Shown piece by piece: positions 1 through 13,850 of a stretch of 64,000 nucleotides of DNA (position 1 is the stretch's first letter; each line of letters begins with the position of its first letter). The translations under genes were made by a program, and so were the position numbers. The notes beneath the pieces are model-generated. The model searched no databases and had not been told where the DNA came from. It saw only the letters and a program-made list of their open reading frames with translations. Source of the stretch: Glossina fuscipes (lineage: Eukaryota > Arthropoda > Insecta > Diptera > Glossinidae); NCBI RefSeq assembly GCF_014805625.2, contig NW_023998415.1:1384974-1448973 (forward strand), written 5' to 3'.

Positions 1-341
1 ACTTTAAATTTAAAACCTATTTTGTATTTGAAGAGAACGATTTATATTTTTTAAATAAAATAAAAATCAAAACAAATTATGTAACGAAATATGTAAACGC
101 TTGCTCTATAATGGAGAAACAATGGTGAAAACAAAAACAAAAAGCTTCAACTTTACAATACACTTATGTATCATTTTAAAAGTGCATAAAAGTTTGTCTT
201 ATCATAAAAACAGTTTTCCATAAATATCAGTAAATGTGTACTCCCGAGTGTTCTGTAGGTGTAGGAGGATGATATTCTCTTATCTCTCTATTGTTCTTCC
301 TACCTTTCGCTTATTTAATAGCATAAATATAAGTTTGTAAT

Positions 342-343
<2 letters not shown>

Positions 344-391
<48 letters not shown>
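344..391. repeat. 48-base poly-T tract
   Basis: An uninterrupted run of T. It could be a minus-strand poly-A tail of a retroposed sequence, but nothing recognisable precedes it on that strand. Confidence 0.9.
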
Positions 392-394
<3 letters not shown>

Positions 395-3300
395 TTTCTC
401 TTACATCCAACGGTTGAGGATAGATTGTGTATTAACTTTGTCATTCTAATTGCAATTGCATTGAAAGTATTCAGATTAACGTGGATCTTTTAGGTAATAA
501 TAAGACATGAGCCTATCTATCGTTTGCATTTTCAAGATCGCCAAAAGCTAATATGTTCAATTTGCGGTTTAAAAACTCATTGGCTTCGCTCACAAATAGT
601 ACATAATATCTCTCCCTGATAAAAAATGAATTTTATTTGCTGCAGACGAAGGAAAATAAACATTTACGTCAACGGCTCTAACTCATTTTCACGTAACAAA
701 ATATATATACACGTGTGCTTACTTGTTTATGTATAGATCTATATATGTATATTGATATATATATATATATATATATTGATATAAATAAATACCTCTTATA
801 TATTTAAACGTGTTCAAGCGTACGAATTTTTTCATTGAACTTGCCAGCAGAGTTGATAGATACGAGAAGATTCGGCTTAAGCTGGATAAAAATTCACCTT
901 TGGCATTAAACAGAGTGGACATTATGACTGCTAATGATGCTTTGGCATCATGTGTAATGTAAAAATTCGTGTACAGAAATGTGAATTTATAGACATAACA
1001 CATCATTCAATAAGTTCGTGGGATGATATACATATATATGATGGCCACTGACAGATCCATATGTATATATTCTATAGATATATTTGTACATATAATTATG
1101 GCCGATCACTCAACGAATAAGTCTTAATCGTCTATGAAAGAAACAGGAAAGGCGGCAGTCTAGTGGGCATGCGCTGATTCTAGAATCAATCCGTATCAAT
1201 TCTTAAATGAAAGGTATCAATATTTCCTAATCGTCTGGTTCGCTAGCTTATAAATTGAAGTTGCTTTTGTTTTTTGTGCAAAGTTGAAAAATTTAAATTT
1301 TGTTTGTTGCCTATGAACTTAATAAGTGCTGCGTTTTATGTGTACATATGTTTATTTAGCTAGATTTAAAATAAATCATGTACATCCTCACTTTGGCGTT
1401 AAGAAAAAGTTTAAAATAACCAAAGTTTACTTCATTTTTCGTTTTTTCTTCTTCTTCTTCTTTTTTCGCACAAATACAGAATATGGTTCGGTCGGCATAA
1501 ATTGGAAAAGTTTATTATATCTTTTCTTTTTTTTTTCGTTTTTGTTGCGAGAATATTTACATATTTATATATATTCAGAGATTTAAAAGGAAACGCTTTT
1601 CCCTAAATATTTTAATGAAATAAAAACGAAGGTGAAGCCTTTGAAGCATATTCAAGGCATCACACGTAACTATTAGAATAAAATGGATCGTATAAGTGAT
1701 ATGATGATCACTTTCATCACATTTCACGATTAAATTCTCTGTTCAGAGGATTGTTCAGCCTTGCAAAATGGAAAACTTTTTAAAATGTTAAGCACTCGAC
1801 TAAAATCCACTAAAAAGAATTCAAACTATTAAAGAGAGTTAAAACTGAAGTTCAGAAAAAAAAAAAAAAAATTGCAAAAAAACTCGGAGAGGATACATCA
1901 GAGGATTTATGTGCAACTCATGTACATACGATATGACTTTTTCTAAGCTATCTTACAGCGGCATATAAACGTATTTAATACATATGCATAATATATACAT
2001 ATATATATGCAGTGTGTTATCGTTATTGTTGTTCAACTCAAGCTCTTGTATTCATATACATATACATACAGATTTTCTATGTTGATGACGATAATCCTGA
2101 AAAATGTAATACATTTTGTATTATCCATATATATGTGTGTGAATATATTTACATTTGTATTCGTATTGGCACATCTTGGTACGTGTAATAAAGTATAAAA
2201 CATGAGTTTTGTGGCCATGTATTTAAAGATAACGTTATTATTTACTGTGTGCTATAGCTGTTGTCACTGCTCGTGCCCCTAGTGATGTTTACTTTGGTTT
2301 TTCCGTTATCCTGTTTTGATGTTTTGTCATGTAATTGCCGGTTTTTATGTGTCTCAAAAATAATGAAATTTTATTATCAAACTGTTAACACCACGTTATT
2401 TGTACAATTTTTTTTTTACTTTTTATCAGACTTAACACGTTTTGTATAACAACGTGATTTATCTAAATCTATTTTCCTAACCAACAAGCGCTGAGTGAAG
2501 GGAACTCATTTCAGGATATAAAGAAAATTATTTTCTTTTCAAGGTTGCTTTAAGCCTATTCACCTTAACGGAAGAGGAGTTTTCGGCGGCGTCAACTCTA
2601 CCAATTTTAAATAAGGATTTTATTTTTCAAAGGAGTGTTCGAGAATTCATATAATCCAATCTGTTGGTAGTGTCCGTTATAGTTTCACAAACGATATCGA
2701 TGCGATAGGTGGCTTTTCTTCTTTACGCAAACTGATATTAGGCCGATGTGATATGAATGTTCTTTAGTTACGCATCAATTTTAATCCTTTTCTAAAATCA
2801 TATTTAAATGGAAAAAGCCTCTTACGGCAAAATGTGATATAAGAATATTTTATTATTATTATAGTACTATGTTATGTCCTCTAACTTATTCTATTTAGCA
2901 TGTATAGAGTGGCTGTTGGCAGACAGAAGAATTTAAAAAAAAATGCTCAGTTTCTCTTAAAGCAAAGAATAAGTTAGTTTTGTTTTTTATCAGTGAAAAA
3001 TCAATTCATTAAATGCAATCCCGATGTCAGCAATCATTTCCAAAAACGGGGTGGTGCTTTGGGATCCAAGCGAGAAGCTGGAAAGCGTATTTGCTCATCC
3101 TATTCCTTGGCTGGTTGGTCAAAAATAAAAAAAAGATAATAGTACTTGATACAAAAAAAATTCGATTCAAGTCGTATATGATGTGTTGTTTCTTTACTTT
3201 TCATGTTGCTCGCGCTTTTAATGACTAGCGCGTACAGGTCATTGCATCGAAAAATGGCATTTTTCTCAGTTCACTGAATCTTTGCCTTAAAGCAAGCAGC

Positions 3301-3714
3301 ATCAGTGATTGCTGGGGATTCAATTCTCCGTGTTGTGTGTTTGCATTGCGTGCAGCAACAATTCGTTGTCTCGTCAATTGCTAAGCATTCGGTTTAGCTT
3401 TTCATAATAGTTCGGTAATTAAATTCCTGTGTTCAGTAGTTATGGGTATCTTCGCGCAATGAATGGTAAACGGCATATGCAAAGTGATTTTAAGTAATTT
3501 TTAAATAAAAAAGCTCTACTTTACTCTGTAAGTCGGCTGCTATAATGTTATGTCCTAATCAGTAATACAATTTTGTTGTTATGTAGAGCTGATTAACTTT
3601 AATGTGTCGAAAAATCCTTTCACAAGAACTGAACAGTTCAGTAATTGTCATTACGAGAGCTTGTGAACTAACTAAGTGCTTTGCTTGCATGAAAAATCTA
3701 TAGCACAAATTTAA
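392..3714. other. Gene-free AT-rich tract
   Basis: I see no gene. There are TA-rich low-complexity runs at 750-790 and 1985-2010, a TTC run at about 1447-1463, and several T tracts. ORFs here are at most 95 codons, low-complexity and without family resemblance. Confidence 0.6.
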
Positions 3715-3716
3715 TA

Positions 3717-4092
3717 GGTTGGAGATAAAGTTCTGTCGTATTTGAATTCATATATGAAAGTATGTGTTTAATATTAGTCAATTATATATGCCGCGTTATT
3801 TATTGCAATCTGTTGCCATCTTTCAGGTAACCTGTAAATTCCTGTTTTGTAGAAGTTCTCGTCCTTGGAGTTAAAATTATCAGCAACTGGTTTATAAACA
3901 CTTTGAAAAGACTTGAATTTTTTTGCCGTTAGATAATTTTGCAGAGATCTGACGAGATTCAATGTGTTCTCCAACAATTGTAGGATAAATGCCTGACTCT
4001 TCCGCAATTTCTTCACTTGTTAAATATGGATTATTTCCCAACATGGATCGCAAAAATTTTATTTAAAATACGACAGAACTTACCCTCCAACC
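3717..4092 (-). mobile_element. Internally deleted mariner with intact terminal inverted repeats
   Basis: The 376-bp element is flanked by TA on both sides (3715-3716 and 4093-4094), the mariner target duplication. Its ends are inverted repeats of about 27 bases (left GGTTGGAGATAAAGTTCTGT, right complement GGTTGGAGGGTAAGTTCTGT, then CGTATTT on both) with three mismatches. Read on the minus strand, it keeps two transposase pieces. One is an N-terminal helix-turn-helix-like stretch (NPYLTSEEIAEESG, around 4040-3990). The other, in another frame, is the C-terminal end (FYKTGIYRLPERWQQ, to 3774). The catalytic D,D34D core is deleted, so the element is non-autonomous. The ends look usable if a matching transposase exists elsewhere in the genome. 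Confidence 0.85.
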
Positions 4093-4989
4093 TATCACAA
4101 ACAGTGCTTATATATATATATGTATCCCTTTAACTAACCGATTCTTAATTTTAATAGTTTTTTCGGCTGCATCCTTTAAAACAATAAACACATCAGTATG
4201 TGTTTTTTTTTTTTTTATATATATATATATGTTATCATCATATTTTTTAAAAGAAAAGGATGCCATCAGGGATTTAAAGTATTTTCCATGTTGTACATAC
4301 GCACACATATGTTTATCACAATAAGTAATTTTTGAATTCCTTTCGTGTCTGGTATGTTTCCATACAAATTGTTGACCATTTTTTCTATATTAAAAACATT
4401 CCATTTAGGATAATAAAATAAAATAAGAGATAACAATTGAATTAAAGTTTTCTCGAACGTTATATTTATTATATTTAATTTAAATTGTGTTTACGTTACT
4501 TGAAATCTGCTTGTTTGTTTGCTCAAGACTGCGAGAGCATTACATCAATCAAATATTTGTCACGACATAAATATTCACCTCAGAGATTCAACTTGCGTAG
4601 ACAATGGCAATATTTTTATATGTAGTCGAGGATTGTACAATAATTACTCCTATAATAATTACTGCTTACAATTCGTAGCCGGTTTTTTTTCTCACGCCCG
4701 GCGAAATTTTAAAAAAGTCTTTCGTAGGATGCCTTTTACATAGCTGGTATTATATCTTTCCCTCGTTCCCATAATTCCGTAGTGAAATTTCACTAAGAAA
4801 TTTTCGCACATATTTTTTCGGACGTACATGCCATGTGTTAATTACATGGAAAGTTTTGCGCTTCGCTTTCACTAATGAATAATGAAATCAAAGGAGTTCT
4901 TAATATTCGGTTTTTACTCTCGATGCCAGGGTGTATGAAGTTTGCGCGGATCTATCGAACATCCAGAAAGATAGGTGAGATAGGGCCTG

Positions 4990-5195
4990 GTATTGTACGG
5001 ATCGAAAGAAGAAGATGATGATTCTGAATCGATCTAAGCTTGTTTGCCCGTCTCCCCATCTTTTTCTTAATACTTTTTATAGAGATATTTGACAAAATTT
5101 TTAACCACTGACCAGTTTTGATACAAGGACGAACGCTGAAAATGGCTCGGATCGGATCAGTTTTTCGATCACTTCCCCTATAAACCGTTATATAA
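4990..5195 (+). repeat. Dispersed repeat family A, short copy
   Basis: The block GGATCGGATCAGTTTTTCGA followed by TCACTTCCCCTATAAA is the complement of the 13.5-kb copy end and nearly equal to the 25.4-kb copy. It also shares TTGCCCGTCT and the ATTCTGAATCGATCTAA block with other copies. Confidence 0.6.
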
Positions 5196-5951
5196 ATAAC
5201 TGTATTAAGCGAATCAGTGTAAAGCTTTTAATTGTAGGCATATGGATTATTGGAACGGTTTTACTTATTTATATGTGGTATGGCAACCCTAGTAATACAC
5301 TTGTTTTTGTTTATTCGTTAGGTCACAAGCATTTCGAAAAACACCGCAAATATGTTCGGAAAATATGATTGAAAATCTACTGGATTTAGATTCGGATTTA
5401 AAGAGGATAACATCCATCAAATTTTATCTTAATCTTTGGAAGATCGGTAATGTTATTGCAACAACAAAATGAGTACTCGACGTTTCATCAACAATCGATT
5501 CCCAATGCTAAAGTAGAAACAACTCAGGGTGAACTCAATATGTACTGACTTGGCCTTAACAAAACCAGCGACTTTTTTTTAGACAGTATGCGTTATGTGG
5601 TTTAGCTCTAAAACCGGCCGTGTTAACTTCGCTGGTTATTCAGGAAAGGATCTCATTTCCCAGCACTGTATGTGAAAGTAGTTGTTGTGAAATTCAACAC
5701 TTTTCAACTGCGACAACGTGGAACCAATTTGTCGGAAAAATGATTTAATACTCACTTAGAGCATCGATTCACGCAATTCATTTTTATTTCATCTTTCACT
5801 ATATGCGGAAGTGTTTAGACCAACTACAAAAAAAAAAAAAAGCTTACAGTAATATTACCCTTAATGAAAAGTGTGCGAAGCGAAGAGTATGCACTTTCAA
5901 TGCATTCGGTCTTTTTTTTACGAAATACTTTGAGAAACCATCAAAAACTTT

Positions 5952-5972
5952 TGTGTGTGTGTGTGTGTGTGT
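5952..5972. repeat. GT microsatellite
   Basis: About ten GT units are seen directly in the sequence. Confidence 0.9.
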
Positions 5973-7809
5973 GACTTTATAAAGTTTCTAGTCTGACATT
6001 TTCACATCGATGATGTTGTTAGGTTTGGTCGCTCAGTAATTATTGGGCTGCCGATCAATTCATGATGAAATAACGCAAGCAGAGGCAGGCAAAAGGAAAG
6101 AGAACGATAAATATGCGAAGATTTTGGTTTGCGACGAATTTATACACATTTCTGTTTCGAAAAGTTTCAAGTGAAATTTCTATTTATTAAAAGCTTGCAA
6201 TTGCTGCTTTAGTGTACTTCCTAGATAATTTTAAACACACGTCTGCAGTTGCCATATCAATGCTTTAAGACAAAAGTATGCGAACGGTTTGGCTAATGAA
6301 TTTTCACTCATTTAGCTTGCGAGAAGCAGGCTATTGGCCAGAGTGGAATAGAGGAAAACTATAAAAACGTAGTTAAGAATTCAAGTGTTTATCTCTGGTC
6401 TACAGTGTCACTGGTTCCACGTCTATTTTATATGTGCATAATAATATATAAAGAGGAAAAGAAAGAACGAAAAGTCGACATAAGGAATATAGAGCGTTGT
6501 TCCTTTTTCTCTTTGAGTTTGTATTTTTTTAAATATTTTTTTGTTTCTCTCTCGATGACAAAACACTCATGGTTGATGTCAAACCATGAAAGCAAACAAA
6601 AGGCGGTTTAATCAAATTCTAGTTTGTGGTAAAGTGGGAAAAATCCATTACCTACACATGTAACATTCGTTACGTTTGCTTTTGGTATTACTTGTCTGCT
6701 TCTGATGTTGATGCTGACGGTGACGGCGATGTGTAGGTAGGTGTTTTTCTTACAATGGCTGGGCGGTCTCAAAGTCAAAGTTTAACATGTTGTAATTAAA
6801 AACTAGAAGAAAAAGAAGAACGAACACAAGCAAAAACTCTGTTTGACAAAACTTATGCAAAAAAAAAAAAAAAATATTAGTGAAAATATGAAAAGTCAAG
6901 GTAAGAAACTGGAATTTTGTTTCAACAACAAAAGCAGGATAAAAAAGAAGAGAAAGAGACTTTCCGAACCACAACAATTTTGATTATACGAAATAGTTCT
7001 GCAGATGTATGTGCGCTATTTCGACTGTAAAAGAAAATTTTTGTATAATCCGTAAGCATGCTTATGCTATGTAACTATATATAGTTATTAAATCTCTCTG
7101 CTATCCATAACTAACAAAATGCAATAATATTATAAATACTTGATCCAGTAGAGTTATATTCTTGCACGTAGTCGCTCTTTTCTTTTATCTCTATTCCGCC
7201 CTTCATGTACAGCATAAGCAGCCAACTTTGTATTTCTAATATTCAAAATAGAACTCATCATCACGCCAGGAAAAATAAATATAGACATTATAATGTGCAC
7301 AGAAAACATTTATGTATGTAATGAAAGGTTTACTTTTCTCTTCTTGTTACCTTGTTGGGTACCTATACTATGTATATATATATATATAGTCGTCAGGAGA
7401 GATAGAATGGAAACTGAATGTTGTAATGCGTAAAACGTAAGGACACAAAAGAATCCTCCGTTAAATTTACATAAATGTCGGAATTATAATTTTATATGTA
7501 CGTCCATATATGGGATTCGTACGTTCGTTTCTAAATAGATAGATCTATATATATACATAGATAGATATATATACGTTTTTGTTATATCGAGCTACCAGTA
7601 TGGACTTCTGGCGGGTTATGAAGTTTAAATTAAATAAAAGCAAATAAGAAAAATTGATTGATGCCCGCATAATTTCGAAAATCAAATTTTATTACTAAAC
7701 GAATTTGGTAATTTTACTTTCTTATTTAATTAAAAAAATTGCTTTTTGTAGGGACTGATTTTATTTTGTGTGAGGTCATTAAATGCTTTAAATATTAAAA
7801 ATAATAATC

Positions 7810-8580
7810 ACTTTTAACCAACTCTGAATAAATTGATCTGTCCCCGTCTGTCCGCGCGTGTAATGTCTGCTGTAAACATTCTCCTGGCCGCAAAAATGAA
7901 GCTATCGACTTCAAGTTTGGCAAAAAGATTGAAAATTCTTGCACGTAAATGGATCGAAACACAGGCCCACACTACTACATAAAGTTATTAGCCTCTGTTC
8001 ATCAAGAGGATTAAATAATTGAAGTGTATCATTATCCATAAACAATAGCAGACAAATCTATAAAAATTTAAATGTAAATGCTATGGGCGATGCTGTAGAA
8101 ACGCTACAGAAATGAAAGAAATCGGCCCGGCCTACTTAATTTTGTAAAATGTCATAATTTGATATAACGCACCGAAGCAAGTTTTAAAAACTTTATAAAA
8201 TTTATGTATTCTTGGCCGGTTTCAAATCTCTGTCTGTGCGATTATGTAGTGTCCGCGATAAAGATTTCCCCATTCACAATAATAAACATGTCGCCTACAA
8301 ACTTGTAAAAGGTTTTGAAAACGACGCCAACTTTTCAAAGAATACGCCTGCAATGCCCACGCGTCTATCTAACAAAAATTGTGCACATCTTTGCCTTCCG
8401 TGTTTTTTGCCTGTTGCTCATAAAGTTTCCACTTTTATTCGGGGAATAGAAAAAATCGGCCGCACCCACCCAAGATTATATAATCTGAAATTTTGGTTCT
8501 TTTCCTTTTTTTTTTTAGGATCATAATGATGTTTATAAAAGATTCGGTCATGATCGAGTATAATTTTCTGATTTGTTATT
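7810..8580 (+). repeat. Dispersed repeat family B, copy 1
   Basis: It is collinear with 20225-20985: GTGTAATGTCTGCTGTAAAC, ATTCTCCTGGCCGCAAAAAT, GCTATCGACTTC, then AAACGCTACAGAAATG, then AACTTTTCAAAGAATACGCC, and an end with TCGGTCATGATCGAGTATAA. A 104-aa ORF inside (8212-8526) tracks the repeat and is not a gene. Confidence 0.7.
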
Positions 8581-11500
8581 AAGTCGGCACATACTAAAGG
8601 ATAGCTTTCAAGTTAATCTTTTGTAATTTTGAGAATCTCAGTAAAGGACTTTACTCTTGTTTATTGATTTTATATTTACCAACGTACCGTGCTTCATCAA
8701 TGTCTTGCGCAGAAGTATAGAAAAGTGCAGGTAACAGATTTGCGAACGCATAAACCAGATCATGAGTAAATAAATTTGCGTTAATGGGAAAAATCATTGT
8801 AGATTTTGTTTTTACTACCTTAACAGGGACTAGAACTAGAAGTTTGTCTTTGAAATAGCGAGCATTCCAGTAATTCGAGCTAAGTCAAATAAATCCCTCC
8901 TGGAAATATACAATCTAAGATTTTATGGTCCGACTTCTAGCTTCTCTTATATCGTACAACAGATTTTCTTTAGCAAGTGTTTCCTTTACTTTCAAATAAA
9001 AATACATTTGTGAAGCTTCATTGAGTCAATGCTCCTGGCAAATAATTAAAATTCTCGCCTCATCACACAAAAGATTTTGATGTTACTGATGATTTTGACT
9101 ATAGTATTATTCCGGCTTTCTCATTCTCGTTTCGCAACATGCAAAGTCTATGATGTGCAATTCTTCCCTTGAATAAAACCTTCAACGTAACGCGTTTTTC
9201 TCGCAAGACGATATGCAACTTAATTTCCAACAATTTTCATTCCTTTCTTCCGAATTTTTTCGAATACCAAAGGAATAAATTCTAGGATCAAACCAAGACT
9301 ACTGGCTCTATGTTTAAAAAAGATACTACTAAGTAGTTAGTCTAGTTGCCTTAATAAAGTTAACCTTATGTTTTCTAGGTGCCTTCAAGAAAATTCTATA
9401 GGGTTGGACGGTCCATTCGCAAAGTGTATGTTTAACCCGCAAGATTTTGCTTATAATTGTAAATTTAATAAATAGATTTCCTAAGCATCCTTTGGCGTGT
9501 TGCAAAGCAGATTCTTGCAAATATTTGCATTGTAATTTTTTTAACATCGGTTTGGCATACTGTAATCGAACGAGATTAGGATTAACATGAGATATGTGGA
9601 GGTGTCGAAAATATGCATTTAAATTGCTTTGCAAGAATCTGCCGATAACGAGCATACTCGACACGCATGTTGTACGTAGAATATGAAATAACTTGACAAA
9701 ACGACACACATATATTCTAAAATAGATTATCGTTATGGCAAATGCACATTCATAACGTTTTTACGAAATTTTATGAGGACGGTTGTACGGATCATGACAT
9801 ATATCTTCGTCATAACACAAAATTTTGCCCATTTTTCATACACAGTTAACCGCTTCAATTTTTAAGCTATTTGATTATATAATTGTTTAACTGCCTAATT
9901 GCGATTTGGTGGTTTATATAATGTATTAATATCTTTATATAGCTTTACATAACTCTATATAATTTAAAGTCGTTTAAAGCAAATAATCCTTTATTTTGAA
10001 CTTTGCTTAAAAAATTTGAATCGGTTCTATTTATCTTCTGCACCACTTGCTGTAGACAGGTAAGAAGAGCTAGGACTAGATTGACGTATTTTTATACCGA
10101 TCACCGATCAAAATCACTTTCTGAAAAATTGCTTATTCGTTTACTTGTTTATCCGTCTGATTTCGATCTATCATATTTTGACGAAATTTAGTATACCAAT
10201 GGGTGTTTTGATCCAAGAATACGAATTGCTGCTTTGCTCTAACCCTCCAGTCGTTATATAAAAAAAAAAAACTTTCAACTCTTCAAATTGCTTAACAAAA
10301 GTCGATCAGTTTATTCGGCATTTCGGCATTTCGGCATTTAAAATTGACGGGAACAATTCCGAATCGAATGGGTCGAATTTTTGGTTCTCCTTTTTTATAC
10401 AATCATTTTTATTTATTTTTTTAAATTTGATGATGAAAATTGGTCTATCAAATAGGCTTGACAAAAGAAATTGCGTAACGTAAATCTATTTTTTGAACCT
10501 CTCCCCAAAAGTAAGCTTGCATTTTGCAAGCAAGAGTCAGGTTTTTAGTACTTCATGGCCGGGCCTCCTATGAAAAGTACGCGTTTCCATGTAATCAAAG
10601 TATAATTCACGACATTTTAGCTCCAAAATAAATAGTTAAAGAATTACGTATTCGACGAACTCTTTTAGCGCATGTAGTGGTCGGCGCTGTCCAAATATAA
10701 CGTGTTTATATATTTTAAATCAATTTGCTTCAATATTTTTTCAATTTTTTTTATTTAGATTTTTCATAAATTTCCAACAGGTTGCATTTGGTTATTTTGA
10801 TATATTGGTTCGATTTACAACATGAAATAAGCAAAATTTCAAAGAGAAAATAAAATAAACTCAACATAATTTTAACCTTAAATAAAAAAAACATGTATAT
10901 GTGACAGGTGTTGGTTTTTCACAGTTTTTCATATAAATTATGTAAGTATTCAATATATTGCAGAATCCTGCTGCATACACATGCACATAAGGGAAGGAAA
11001 ATAATTAAAAAAGTTCATCTGAGTTTACTATAATAAAAATAAAATATTTGCTTTTCCTCAACTTATAAATAAAGGAAACAATATTGTATGATTAAATTAA
11101 AAATGACGTTTTATAAAAAAAAAAAAAAGAAACAGAAATTAAATAAATAAAGCCTTAAAACGGATCTGCAGTTCTCGTCAGCGAAGTTTTAACACTTAAT
11201 AGTAATTTTACTCGTTATCCACACTGGTTTTAAAGTGCATTCCCACTTATTGGGCTTTTAGCTAACTAACATACATTCACTGTCTCATTCTGCAAACTCG
11301 CCTATCGTCGGTTTGTTCGTATCGTTAAACATTTGAAATTTTCGTTCTTGAATTGCTTGGCTTAATACTTTGTTTAGTGTCATTTTCCATTAGCGGTTAA
11401 TTCATTTCAGTTTGTGCCATAATTTCTTTGAACGGCTGTCGCTCTATTGGATTAGTTCTTGCGTTATGGTTTATTTGATTTTCGAACGGATTTAGCGACG

Positions 11501-11699
11501 AGTATGAGTTGACGCTCATTATTTCGATTGCTGTAGCAAGATTTCACATCTAAAAAATGTTTTTTTAAATCAATTCATCACTTTTGTTAAATTTAGGTAC
11601 TAATACTATGATCGACATCTGTGCTCGATTTCATATCGTAAATGTCGCTTGATATTGTGTGACAAAACAAGTAGTTCGAAACAAGAGTAGAAACGAATT
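8581..11699. other. Gene-free tract
   Basis: A 126-codon minus-strand ORF (9329-9709) is the only long frame. It has no recognisable domain and no visible promoter or splice context, so it is not called as a gene. The rest is AT-rich unique sequence. Confidence 0.5.
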
Positions 11700-11930
11700 A
11701 TTAGAAAAAATCAGACTTAGATATGCGTAGAGTGCAACCCGAAAACAATCAACCAATCGGGTGAATATCGTGTAAGAGGTGAGCGAAGACCGGAAAAAAT
11801 TCGGCTAAAGTCGTTCGAAAAACAAAGGGACGTTAACAGTTTTCCCCGATAATCATGGTATTGTTCACTATGAATTCCTTCCGCCGGGTCAAACTGTTAA
11901 TAGGCAATATTATTTGAGTTCGAATATTAT
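11700..11930 (+). mobile_element. Mariner transposase relic (central fragment)
   Basis: Frame 11824-11919 reads LTVFPDNHGIVHYEFLPPG followed by QTVNRQYYLS. This is the mariner segment around the second catalytic Asp (usually VFFDxxGIVHYEFLPxGQTVN). The preceding RRPEK stretch, in a different frame, matches the basic linker that normally comes before it. No ends were found and flanking frames are broken. Confidence 0.75.
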
Positions 11931-13089
11931 CTTAAAGGCGACGATATAGATTTAAAAAAGAAAGTATTAAATTGGTCTTACTTTTTGGACACAGTCCTAA
12001 CATATAGCAAATTCGTTCATAACAAAATCGCGTAAATTTGCAACTGAAATTGAGTTCAGGCAACATTTTGAGGCTTTATAAGCTCAGTTCTGTCCGTCCG
12101 TAATTCTGTAGTTAAGTACATGAAGCAGAAATGAAAAGTTCCCCAACGACAGCTAGAGAAGGGTATGAAGTTAACTTTAAAACACAAGCACAAAGCAAGC
12201 ACAAAATTTTAATATCACCATCTCTCCATCCTCATCCCCATTCTCCTCGTGGCTAAAATGGCTATAGAGGGCTTTTATAGTATAATATATCAATCGCATC
12301 CGTATCCTTACTTTGTGCCTAAAGTGTACAATATGCTTATATGTTATCTCTGTCTTAATATTACTGTTGTTAACAATTGTGCCGAAAGGAAACCCTTCAG
12401 CCTTACTGGTACATCAATTTTAATATCAATTATAATAAAGATGATTATTATTGTATAATTATATAGTCGTTAATAATTATTTTTATTAATTAACAAACTA
12501 AGCAACAATAAGTTTGATCAAGGAAAAGTTATCAAATTACAAGAAATTTATATTAAATTGTGATTTATCTGACAATAATTTTGATAATAATTTTTTTTTT
12601 TTTTTTTTTTTTTTTTTGTAAATCATAATACATAACCTATTTTACAAGTCATTGGGCGGGGGTTTGTATTTCTAGATTTTCCTTCTCTTTATATGATGGG
12701 CAACATATTGTGGGAATTATAATACTATTTAGTTTTTTCATTTATATTGATATAGTACTAAGCAAATATGTGATATTCTTCTAAACGAGTTCATAAATAG
12801 TAATAAATAAAGCTTAAATTTATAATGACCTTCCAAACGTAGCCTCTTCTAGCACTCGAAATCTCTGAAAGTAGAAAAGCAATTTACCAAAAAGACAAGT
12901 GAAAACATTATGGTCGGGCTAGGCAGGCTTTTAAATACGTTACGGAAAAATTACACCCTGCTTTTATATGAACCTTCTATTATGGAACAGTATATTAAAA
13001 ATTAGAGTTCTTTGCAGGATAAAAGCGTACTTTCTGTAAGAGTGATTGTGCCCAACAGGTTCAAAAATTTGTGGTGCGTATTGAACATT
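11931..13089. other. Gene-free tract between mariner relic and repeat family A
   Basis: AT-rich sequence with the poly-T tract at 12.6 kb. Nothing else was recognised. Confidence 0.55.
12592..12617. repeat. Poly-T tract
   Basis: A run of about 26 T in otherwise unremarkable AT-rich DNA. Confidence 0.85.
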
Positions 13090-13850
13090 CAGCATAGTTA
13101 ATTTTTATATGAAATTACTATCGCGGATCAATTTTCATTATAAAATATTAAAGGTTCGACATTTTTGCCCTAAAACACAAAAATATCCATGGAAATGGAG
13201 TATATTTGAAAAGGATCCAAAAATAGACGTACGTAGTCCAAATTTAGTCGATTTAACTTTTATATCATATCATTTCTTCATGATATGTTAAAATTTAAGC
13301 TTTTCTCCCCTATAAAGAGTCAAGTTTGGTCAAAATCCTTGTATTATGGTCTGATTTTCATCATGACGCATTGAAAATTAAATCTTTTTGTCATATGAAT
13401 GTTAGGTTTCGTTATTGGAGAGGGGGTTTTAAAAAATGGTTCCAACTGGTCCAAAGTTTTCACATCAATTTCGAATGTCGCTTAGCGTAGCACTTTTGCT
13501 GAGAAATTTTGAAAATTGCAATTTTTTCTATATAATCACTTTTCAAGTTAGGGCATTATATGGGGAGTGATCGAAAAAGCGGACCGATCCAAACCATTTC
13601 CAATGGCGTTTGTCTCTGGATCGAACCACGTCAGTCTACCAAATTTCTTAAATATTGCGGCCTGTATCTTAAACACAAAATACACGGACAGACATCAGAC
13701 GGACCGACGAGCTCAGACTGTTTCAGAATTATTTTTGAAACGATCGGACTAATAAAAAGTGGGTCTATCTTAAGGTCTTCTGCGCGTTACATACGCACAT
13801 CCGCACTAACTTAATATACTCTGTACCCTGTACAAGTGGTGTAGTGTATA
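13090..13850 (-). repeat. Dispersed repeat family A, copy 1
   Basis: It is collinear with 14740-15530: both contain the block around ATATAATCACTTTTCAAG / ATATAAAGACTTTTTAAA, then GGGCRTTWTATGG-GAGTGATCG, and a TCGTTTCA/CAGACGGAC-type tail. The unit is itself modular: CATATAA / AATTTTCATCATRA / TTGAAAATT blocks recur roughly every 190 bases. Two overlapping short ORFs at 13560-13814 fall inside the repeat and are not genes. Confidence 0.65.

Larger units (their letters stand above)
4095..7809. other. Gene-free tract with one family A fragment
   Basis: Apart from the short family A copy near 5.0-5.2 kb and the GT microsatellite, I see only AT-rich unique sequence. No splice-linked or homologous coding exon was recognised. 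Confidence 0.55.

Noticed and set aside
9329..9709. 126-codon minus-strand ORF
   Set aside because: No recognisable domain, no signal peptide or splice pattern, and codon use like the AT-rich background. I cannot support a gene.
13560..13814. Overlapping ORFs in 13.56-13.81 kb
   Set aside because: They lie inside repeat family A, and the corresponding frame is broken in the second copy.
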